64,000 nt of DNA. Origin: Aeromonas rivuli. GTDB lineage: Bacteria; Pseudomonadota; Gammaproteobacteria; Enterobacterales; Aeromonadaceae. Position numbers and translations under genes: made by a program. The notes beneath the pieces were generated by a model. The model was not told where the DNA came from, did not search any database, and saw only the letters and a list, made by a program, of their open reading frames with translations. Each line of letters starts with the position of its first letter. Positions within the stretch are counted from its first letter, which is position 1. This document shows positions 53,407-59,307 of this stretch, piece by piece. The stretch is taken from positions 124,727-188,726 of the forward strand of contig NZ_CDBJ01000054.1 in assembly GCF_000820045.1 (NCBI RefSeq), in the 5' to 3' direction.

Positions 53407-53922
53407 CTAGCGCCCCTGAACAAGCTGGCTCTGGGTGGCAGAACGGATGGATTCAAGGATGGATTCCAGCATATCCGGAGACATCGGAACATCATGGCCA
53501 GCAACCAGGGCACGAACGTGATTCTCAAGGACATCGACCGCATCACGATTAAAGGTAACGGTTACGGATTTTTGAGCCTTGCGAGCACGATAGGCGGCTT
53601 GTTTCTCTGCTGGAGTAAGGGCCTTGCCAGTAACGGGGCGACCCCTGACCCGCTTGGTAGAAATGAGCTCTTTGGTCTGAGTGTCGTGTTTGTCTTTCAT
53701 GTCGGAATCCACCAGGATGAATGAAGTTTGGTTCCTGTCAATGAAGGGCTCATCGTCGCAACCAACAAGAGCACCATCAGATTTACGAATTTGGCTAACG
53801 CATGTCTCATGTTGCTTAAACCAGTGAGTATCAGTCTCGTAATATACGAAATAGATTTGCCCTGCATTAAAGCGATATGTGGTCTTAAGGCATTCAAGAT
53901 AGACAGAACAAGCGCGACCCAT
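53407..53922 (-). CDS. Putative prophage repressor
   Basis: 171 residues from ATG 53922, with GGAGG six bases upstream. The C-terminal half has KRVRGRPVTGKALTPAEKQAAYRARKAQKSVTVTFN (residues ~90-125), a basic AT-hook-like and helix-forming block typical of small phage and plasmid regulators, then VDVLENHVRALVAGHDV. The N-terminal half is unrelated to anything I know; an internal ATG (53700) could give a 97-residue form. Three near-identical palindromes lie just upstream (53948-54018), so it is the best candidate for their binder. Confidence 0.65.
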   Translation of the reverse strand: MGRACSVYLECLKTTYRFNAGQIYFVYYETDTHWFKQHETCVSQIRKSDGALVGCDDEPFIDRNQTSFILVDSDMKDKHDTQTKELISTKRVRGRPVTGKALTPAEKQAAYRARKAQKSVTVTFNRDAVDVLENHVRALVAGHDVPMSPDMLESILESIRSATQSQLVQGR

Positions 53923-53947
53923 AATTAACCTCCGCTCATCTATTTAT

Positions 53948-54018
53948 GGTAACAGTTACCGTAAATAGATTATGGGTCACAGTTACTATTAATGCAAGGG
54001 AATATGGTAACAGTTACT
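53948..54018. promoter_or_regulatory. Three operator copies GGTAACAGTTACC upstream of the prophage repressor
   Basis: Sites at 53948-53960 (perfect palindrome), 53975-53987 (GGTCACAGTTACT) and 54006-54018 (GGTAACAGTTACT). Spacing is 27 and 31 bases, close to whole helical turns. They are likely autoregulatory. Confidence 0.7.
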
Positions 54019-54024
54019 AAAAAG

Positions 54025-54132
54025 ATTTCGCATAATGCGGGTTATATTAAACGCCCCCGTTGGGGCCGCCTGCTGCTGCGCAACTTAGCAGGCGGGCAGC
54101 GCTAAACATAACCACAGGACATTATGCGAAGT
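54025..54132. other. attP: CTX-type folded attP: two inverted dif-like sites
   Basis: Site 1 (54025-54052): ATTTCGCATAA, TGCGGG, TTATATTAAAC. Site 2 (54101-54132), read on the minus strand: ACTTCGCATAA, ten-base centre, TTATGTTTAGC. Their order and inversion let a single strand fold back so that both XerC and XerD arms pair around an unpaired centre. The tip forks into CCCC/GGGG (54055-54065) and CCGCCTGCT/AGCAGGCGG (54066-54095) stems. This matches the known CTX-phi attP fold. XerCD use is inferred. Confidence 0.75.
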
Positions 54133-54183
54133 CTGGTTGAGGGGTATGACAAAGGGGCCGGAGGCCCCCTAGATGGTTGATCT

Positions 54184-54519
54184 TCACGCTTTCACAACGC
54201 TCAGGCGGTAGTCATTGGGTTCTTCAGTCGCTGATTCACTCACAACAACATTCAGATCACGAATGACTGAACCATTGCGGGTCACTCTTAATTGCACAAT
54301 TGTCTTGTCACGGATGGCGTTGTGCAAAGCCTGATTGAACCGAGAGCCTGGCTGTGCGTCTAGCTGTGTAAACGTAAAAACGTGCGTATGGTCTGGGTAT
54401 CGTGTGCGATTTATCACAGTTGTGGAGCGATATTCAACAAGCCCGAAACGGCTGACATCAAACGCTTCTGGTAACAAAAATGTCAGCTTAGAGTCTCGTT
54501 CGGTATAGTTGGTAGTCAT
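54184..54519 (-). CDS. Small protein beside the prophage, unknown function
   Basis: 111 residues, soluble. It reads MTTNYTERDSKLTFLLPEAF, then a beta-rich pattern (VINRTRYPDHTHVFTFTQLD, RDKTIVQLRVTRNGSVIRDLNVVVSES). It looks like a compact beta-sandwich. Not recognised. It lies immediately outside the folded attP, in a stretch of lower GC than the chromosome, so it probably belongs to a second mobile element or to phage cargo (inference). Confidence 0.55.
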   Translation of the reverse strand: MTTNYTERDSKLTFLLPEAFDVSRFGLVEYRSTTVINRTRYPDHTHVFTFTQLDAQPGSRFNQALHNAIRDKTIVQLRVTRNGSVIRDLNVVVSESATEEPNDYRLSVVKA

Positions 54520-54658
54520 GGAAATATCCTTGGGTTAAAGCATTGTTGTGGGCAAGGTTTGCCGCACAACCAGACGAGGACAACAAACACAATGCGTTCC
54601 TCTCTCACTAATACATGGCGCACTAAAAGGTGCACTCATTTTTTAAACAGGAGATTAC

Positions 54659-54811
54659 ATGTCAATCGAGAGCTGGCTTAGGATTGCAGCAGCCATAGCA
54701 ACAGTCATCACAATCGCAATGAAGCTCTACCTTTGGCACCAGAAAAAGAAGATCCGGAAGTTGGAAGAAATGCTGGAGAACAAAAAGAAGGACTTGAAGA
54801 CCCCCCCCTGA
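54659..54811 (+). CDS. 50-residue single-helix membrane peptide
   Basis: ATG 54659 with CAGGAG seven bases upstream. The product is MSIESWLRIAAAIATVITIA, MKLYLWHQKK, then a Lys/Glu-rich tail of 20 residues ending in PP. One membrane helix is followed by a charged, coiled-coil-like tail, a form shared by phage spanin/holin-like and toxin peptides. A terminator follows. Function not known. Confidence 0.5.
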   Translation: MSIESWLRIAAAIATVITIAMKLYLWHQKKKIRKLEEMLENKKKDLKTPP

Positions 54812-54829
54812 CATCGGAAAATGAAACAA

Positions 54830-54855
54830 GGGGCTGTGGTAGCCCCTCGATTTTT
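54830..54855 (+). terminator. Terminator after the 50-residue peptide gene
   Basis: GGGGCT and AGCCCC arms with a GTGGT loop, followed after three bases by a T-run. Confidence 0.65.
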
Positions 54856-54858
54856 AAC

Positions 54859-54879
54859 GCCGATAACTGGATTTATCGG
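54859..54879 (-). terminator. Terminator of the 70-residue gene, related to the prophage terminator
   Basis: GCCGATAA and TTATCGGC arms. The same stem core appears at 47780-47807. Confidence 0.6.
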
Positions 54880-54890
54880 CATCAACGGAG

Positions 54891-55103
54891 CTATTTCTTA
54901 TCGATATTGTTCGACTTGGCCCCATCAGGGTTTGCTCGGGCGTAATCGATCCCATCACGCTCGTAATTGTGAAAATCAGGATGTTTCCCTTGCTCAATCT
55001 CCCTAGTCAGCTCCCTGCGAGATACAACCCCTCGCCCAGGAATCGTGTAGGTTTGGTTTTCACCGTTCGGGCCATCCCCATTACCGCGAATATTCTTGGC
55101 CAT
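54891..55103 (-). CDS. Small DUF3892-like protein
   Basis: 70 residues; GGAGATACAT before the ATG. It begins MAKNIRGNGDGPNGENQTYTIPGRGVV and ends HPDFHNYERDGIDYARANPDGAKSNNIDKK, a hydrophilic protein resembling small DUF3892-type proteins. I am not sure of the family. It sits with the orphan genes between the attP region and the tyrosine recombinase. Confidence 0.5.
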   Translation of the reverse strand: MAKNIRGNGDGPNGENQTYTIPGRGVVSRRELTREIEQGKHPDFHNYERDGIDYARANPDGAKSNNIDKK

Positions 55104-55506
55104 ATGTATCTCCTATCCGAGCCAGATGCTCCATACGGATATTGGGATTGCTGTTCATAAAACAACCCCTTAATAACAAAAATCTACAAGGTAAAAGATA
55201 ACCCCCCTGCCCTGTGGCTGAGTTGAACATGTGAGGATTGAATTCCCCCCCGTATTACTTCCCGGGGGGCTTAGACCTGTGCGGCGCTGTGGCGCTCCCC
55301 CTTCCCCAGTCATCGAAACCCTTGAGCCTATTTTTCAGGGTAAAGGATGGAGGTGGCTACTCTTCCCTGCCACGGCTCGTCTAAACCGAATACCGCTCAG
55401 CCGGACATCTCTGTTCGCCCTACCCATCTCATCATCTGCACTCATGGCATCATGCTCTGCAGTATCCATTGCTTGAAATGGTTATCTCTCACGGCTGTGT
55501 GCATCC
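55104..55506. other. Gap of 403 bases without a supported gene
   Basis: It holds two GC- and C-rich runs and short chance frames but no ribosome site with a plausible product. No dif-like site could be found in it. Confidence 0.5.
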
Positions 55507-56793
55507 CTACTTGTCACCTTGCAGGCGGTCGAGCTGCTTGCTCACCGCGCTCTCATGGCGCTCACTGTTGGCGGTATGCAAATATTTGGAGGTGGTATCT
55601 ATGCTGTCGTGGCCCGCGTCGGCTTGCACATGGGAGAGAGGCCGTCCATTGAGATTGATGTCATGGGTGATGCCGGTATGGCGAATGGAGTGCGCGGTCA
55701 GTACGCGCATTTCGGCGCTATCTTGGGCAAACCCATCATTTTCGGCCAAGTCGGCCGCCGCGCCTATGAGTGCATCGACCAGATCGCGCAGCTGGCGAAT
55801 GCCGAGGTTGGCATTGAGCTCGCCCTGTTCGCGGCCATGGGCGGCGGCCTTGTGGCGCACAAAGAGCGGTATCTGCTCGTCGGGAGTGGGCAGAGGGCTC
55901 AGGCCCAGGAAGCGCCGATAGCGAGTCAGAGCCTCAAGCAGTGCCTGGGAGACGGCCACGGTGCGCCGTTTTCCACCCTTGCTGCGGGGAATAAAGTAAC
56001 CCCAGACCCCCGTCTTGGTATCCCGTCGAAACTGGCTCATGACCGGGGTGAAGCCGGGCCGGGCCGCGACTTCAGAAATTCGCAGATAGCAGGCATACAT
56101 CAGGCAGATCAGAAAGCGGGTCCGTTCGTGTTGATCGGGCTGCTCTTGGGCCAATTTATCGACGGCCTGCATCACATAGGACCATTGCAACTCGCTGAAT
56201 GCCTGAGCCTGCTCGCCAGCATCGCAGGATGTGGGACGCTTGACCCGCTGCAGCAGCAGGGCCGGATTTCTCTCCATGTACTCCTCCTGGATGAGGAACT
56301 GGAAGAAGGCCGACAGGATGGCGAGTTTGGTCTTCATGGCCTGCTCGCTCAGGCGGTAAGGCAACTCGCGGCCCAGTTCACGTTTACCGAGAAAGGGGCG
56401 CCATTGAGGATTGGGCAACCGCTCCCCCCACTCCTTGTCGCTGACAAACTGCGCCACATTGCGATAGGCGATCAGGGCTTGGGGCGGCGCCTGACAGTAG
56501 TCGAGATAGCGCATCATGATGCGGCGGGTCAGATCCTTCGGACTGACGGCAAGCTCGCTGAAGCACCAGTGCAGGAAGGTGGTGAGCTCGCTGCGATAGG
56601 TCTTGTAGTTGTTTTCACTGTGACGCTGTTCGAGCAGCCAGTCGACGGCAAGCTCGTAGACGAGGCCCGCATCTGGCACCTGATTGAGACTGAGCTGAGC
56701 CAGGTGGAGATTTACCTGGGCATTACCCGCCTCCAGATAGGCGAGCCCGTCGAACAGGGGCATGGCGGGCGGGAGTGGGATCGGTATCTGCAT
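55507..56793 (-). CDS. Tyrosine recombinase / phage-integrase family protein
   Basis: 428 residues from ATG 56793. The catalytic residues of the family are present: Arg in YLRISEVAAR, Lys in RSKGGKRRTVAV, His-x-x-Arg in AHSIRHTGITHD, His in AGHDSIDTTSKYLH and the nucleophile Tyr in SKYLHT. The N-terminal SAM-like domain includes YKTYRSELTTFLHWCF. It is longer than XerC/XerD (~300) and has an extra N-terminal ~80 residues. It lies close to dif and the prophage, but no attachment site of its own was found. Integrase of a remnant island or a resident recombinase are both possible. Confidence 0.82.
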   Translation of the reverse strand: MQIPIPLPPAMPLFDGLAYLEAGNAQVNLHLAQLSLNQVPDAGLVYELAVDWLLEQRHSENNYKTYRSELTTFLHWCFSELAVSPKDLTRRIMMRYLDYCQAPPQALIAYRNVAQFVSDKEWGERLPNPQWRPFLGKRELGRELPYRLSEQAMKTKLAILSAFFQFLIQEEYMERNPALLLQRVKRPTSCDAGEQAQAFSELQWSYVMQAVDKLAQEQPDQHERTRFLICLMYACYLRISEVAARPGFTPVMSQFRRDTKTGVWGYFIPRSKGGKRRTVAVSQALLEALTRYRRFLGLSPLPTPDEQIPLFVRHKAAAHGREQGELNANLGIRQLRDLVDALIGAAADLAENDGFAQDSAEMRVLTAHSIRHTGITHDINLNGRPLSHVQADAGHDSIDTTSKYLHTANSERHESAVSKQLDRLQGDK

Positions 56794-57259
56794 GTCTTTG
56801 CCTGAATGAAGCGGAAATACAACCAACCCTCGCTGAACAGCCGCTTCTGCGAAACAGAGTGCCACTGATATGCAACTTGGTGATTATAAATGCGCTTTGG
56901 TTAGAAAATTCTCGGGGTAAATAGCTTTAAAAATGATGATAAATGCAATGGTGTGCATATTCACGGTTGCGAATGGGCGGACTGGCTGCCACAGGACGGC
57001 CGCGTGCTGATCGTCATGGGTGAGCGGCCTGGTTCGGCGGCATGAGGGAGGGCGCTCCCGGCCTGGCCGAAGGGTGGCTCAGTGTTTACTGCTCGCCACC
57101 GGTGACTCTCCCGCCGGTTGGCTACTGGGTGTGACATGGCAGCGTGTCAAATGAGTGAGTCATTAAGCGGCAGGGGCGTTAAGCAAAAGAGAGAGGAAGC
57201 GGGCCGCTTCTCGAGCGGGTAGCGGGGGACAAGATGAGCATCCCCCTCCCCCCATCCTG
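56794..57259. other. Gap of 466 bases without a supported gene
   Basis: Between two minus-strand genes. It holds only GC-rich imperfect repeats and weak hairpins such as GAAGCGG/CCGCTTC near 57200. No open frame with a good ribosome site. Confidence 0.5.
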
Positions 57260-57550
57260 TCAGGCGACGCTCTTGAGCGGCTTCTCCTTGCTCTTCTCCT
57301 CTTTCGTCACGACTGGCTGGGCCTTGCCGCCGCGCAATATGTTCTGCAGTAGATCTCGCTGTTCGGCCAGGTAGAAAGCCAGACTCTCCTGCTGGGCGGT
57401 ATCGAGTGCAATCGGTGCGCCCCCCAGCAGTGACATCAGCTCGTCCGCGGTATCGAGCAGCTTGTCATAGGCATCGGCCTCCTTCTTGCTGGCAAAGGTC
57501 ATCTTCTCTACTCCCCCACGTGTGACAACGTATTTGATCTCAACGGCCAT
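57260..57550 (-). CDS. yebG: SOS-inducible protein YebG
   Basis: 96 residues from ATG 57550, with GAGGAG upstream (longer frames start further up without support). MAVEIKYVVTRGGVEKMTFASKKEADAYDKLLDTADEL (positions 1-38) is close to E. coli YebG, and LAFYLAEQRDLLQNIL is its conserved core. It is a small acidic/basic protein of the LexA regulon, of unclear function. A LexA-like box lies 33-48 bases upstream of its start. Confidence 0.9.
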   Translation of the reverse strand: MAVEIKYVVTRGGVEKMTFASKKEADAYDKLLDTADELMSLLGGAPIALDTAQQESLAFYLAEQRDLLQNILRGGKAQPVVTKEEKSKEKPLKSVA

Positions 57551-57582
57551 GCTCTTCTCCTCATCGATGGTAGGGAAAGTAT

Positions 57583-57598
57583 ATGTATGAATATACAG
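57583..57598. promoter_or_regulatory. LexA-like SOS box upstream of yebG
   Basis: On the minus strand CTGT, eight bases, ACAT: one base from the CTGT-N8-ACAG consensus, AT-rich in the centre. The rest of the 57551-57969 gap shows no gene. Confidence 0.6.
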
Positions 57599-57969
57599 TG
57601 GTGCAACATGACTTTCCAAAAGCGCCTTCATTGAGTCAATGGGGGGAAAGCCTGGATTCAAAAGCCCCTCTCCTGCACCGGTTCAGCCGACGTAAAGCGT
57701 CAACGGCATCTGTCCACCAGCAAGGAGAGGTGAACCGCAGCGTCGTGGGGTTGGCCATGGGCGACAGCTCAACATTATTGGGGCTGGCAAGAAGCTCTCG
57801 GCCGAAGGGATGGGCTGGCTATCATGGCTCCTTTCCTGTGTTGGCTTCGATTATCTGCGGAGCCCTGTGGGCTGACCTTGATGGTACTTTCGTGGCACTG
57901 ATGTGACAGGCAAGACAGCAACCCGGTTTTAGGGTAAATTTCACCAACTCCTTCAACAGGTTAAAACGT

Positions 57970-58608
57970 ATGTCGGATCCCAATAACCTGATCGTCTGTC
58001 CGGCCTGTGACTTACTGATCGAACGTAAGTTATTGCCGCTGCGCCGTCACGCCCATTGCCCCCGTTGCCATCAGCATCTGTATGGTCGCTATGCGTTTCG
58101 TCCCTCCCAGTTGATGGCGCTTAGCATCACAGGGTTGCTGCTGCTGCCCTCGGCATTTTTCGAACCCCTGCTCTATTTGCGACTCGCTGGCGAAAACTCC
58201 CAGGCGACCCTGCTGCGGGGCATTCATATGCTCTGGCAGGCCAATGAGTATCTGGTCGCATCCCTGGTGTTCTGGTGCGCTGTGCTGGCGCCGACCGGGC
58301 TGCTGGTCGGCATCTTTGCCCTCGCCTCCGGGCTGGCCACACGGCTTGGCACCATTTCCCCGACCCTCAAAGCGGTGGCGGTGTTTCGTCACTGGGCCAT
58401 GCTGGAGGTCTACCTGGTCAGCCTGTTGGTGGCGTTGTTCAAGCTGATCGACATCGCGGATGTGCGCCTGGGCGGTGGCCTGCTCAGCCTGTTTATCCTG
58501 ATGTTGCTCAACATGACGCTGCTGATCCTGTTCAATCCCGCCCCTTACTGGGAAAAAGTCGAGCTCGATAAGCCCCGCACTGAGGTCAAGCATGATGGGG
58601 AGCCTTGA
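57970..58608 (+). CDS. letA: PqiA/LetA family protein, N-terminal-half type
   Basis: 212 residues. An N-terminal zinc ribbon (CPACD...CPRCH, residues 10-36) is followed by four membrane helices typical of one PqiA/LetA unit (LMALSITGLLLLPSAFFEPLLYL, VASLVFWCAVLAPTGLLVGIFALASG and others). In E. coli LetA (YebS) two such units are fused in ~427 residues; here the second unit is a separate gene 45 bases downstream. It energises or modulates lipid transfer through LetB. Confidence 0.85.
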   Translation: MSDPNNLIVCPACDLLIERKLLPLRRHAHCPRCHQHLYGRYAFRPSQLMALSITGLLLLPSAFFEPLLYLRLAGENSQATLLRGIHMLWQANEYLVASLVFWCAVLAPTGLLVGIFALASGLATRLGTISPTLKAVAVFRHWAMLEVYLVSLLVALFKLIDIADVRLGGGLLSLFILMLLNMTLLILFNPAPYWEKVELDKPRTEVKHDGEP

Positions 58609-58653
58609 ATCCGTGGGCATGCCTGCCAGGCAGTTTTGTGCCGAGGGGGAGCG

Positions 58654-59256
58654 ATGACCAGCGCCCGTGAACTCGGCATGTGCCGCTGCCACCACTGCGG
58701 ATTGCTGGTGCGCTTCGAGGCGGGTCATCTCTGCCCCCGTTGCCACAGTGCCCTGCATGTGCGTACCCCGCACTCCCTGCTCTGGTCATGGGGATTGCTG
58801 GCCCTGGCGACCTTTATGCTGTTGCCGGCCAACCTCCTGCCCATTACCCACTTCTACAATAAGGGGTTATTGCAATCGGACACCATTTTCAGCGGTATCA
58901 TGGCCCTCTATCGCAGTAAGATGTCCGGCATCGCCACCATAGTGCTCACCGCCAGCATCATCGTGCCCATCATGAAGATCCTGGGGCTGGGCTGGATCTG
59001 CTGGCAATTGCAGCGCAAGAAGCCGGTGCGCCGTCGTCGTCAATTGGTGATGTATCGCATCATCGATTTCATTGGCCGCTGGTCCATGCTGGACTTGTTT
59101 GTCATCTCGCTCATGGTTGCCCTGGTCGATCGCGGCGTGCTGCTCAATGTGCGGGCAGGCCCGGGGGCCACCGCCTTTGCCTGTGTTGTCTTGCTCACTA
59201 TGTTGTCGGCCCGCATGCTGGATACCCGGCTGCTGTGGGACAAGGCGGCGCGTTGA
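58654..59256 (+). CDS. letA: PqiA/LetA family protein, C-terminal-half type
   Basis: 200 residues from ATG 58654, with GGGGGAG upstream. It has a second zinc ribbon (CRCHHC...CPRCH, residues ~10-34) and four membrane helices (LLWSWGLLALATFMLLPANLLPI, IATIVLTASIIVPIMKILGLGWI, FIGRWSMLDLFVISLMVALV, FACVVLLTMLSARML). It corresponds to the second half of LetA. The GRWSMLDLF motif is diagnostic of the PqiA fold. It lies between the first LetA half and letB. Confidence 0.87.
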   Translation: MTSARELGMCRCHHCGLLVRFEAGHLCPRCHSALHVRTPHSLLWSWGLLALATFMLLPANLLPITHFYNKGLLQSDTIFSGIMALYRSKMSGIATIVLTASIIVPIMKILGLGWICWQLQRKKPVRRRRQLVMYRIIDFIGRWSMLDLFVISLMVALVDRGVLLNVRAGPGATAFACVVLLTMLSARMLDTRLLWDKAAR

Positions 59257-59307
59257 TGGGTCAGTTTTTCGTTGGATGGTCGTCATTGCGGCCCATAAGG
59301 AGTCGGT

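Larger units (their letters stand above)
47739..54121 (-). mobile_element. Filamentous (inovirus-type) prophage next to dif
   Basis: About 6.4 kb, lower in GC than its flanks, with one continuous minus-strand operon in inovirus order: replication initiator, two small genes, ssDNA-binding protein, major coat, minor coat genes, adsorption protein, pVI-like and pI/Zot. A divergent small regulator and a second probable repressor sit upstream. It is bounded on the left by dif and on the right by an inverted pair of dif-like sites. No integrase is encoded in the unit, so XerC/XerD of the host is the expected recombinase. Exact ends are inferred from the XerC cleavage position. Confidence 0.85.

Noticed and set aside
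53214..53552. 112-residue open frame on the plus strand after the regulator terminator
   Set aside because: It starts right on a terminator, has no ribosome site, overlaps the better supported minus-strand repressor gene and loses any sensible composition in its second half.
55135..55175. Possible third dif-like site near TTCATAAAACAACCCC
   Set aside because: Only the CATAA of the XerC arm fits; the XerD arm does not match at the right spacing.
57583..57906. 107-residue plus-strand frame upstream of letA
   Set aside because: Overlaps the yebG control region, lacks a ribosome site and has no recognisable feature.
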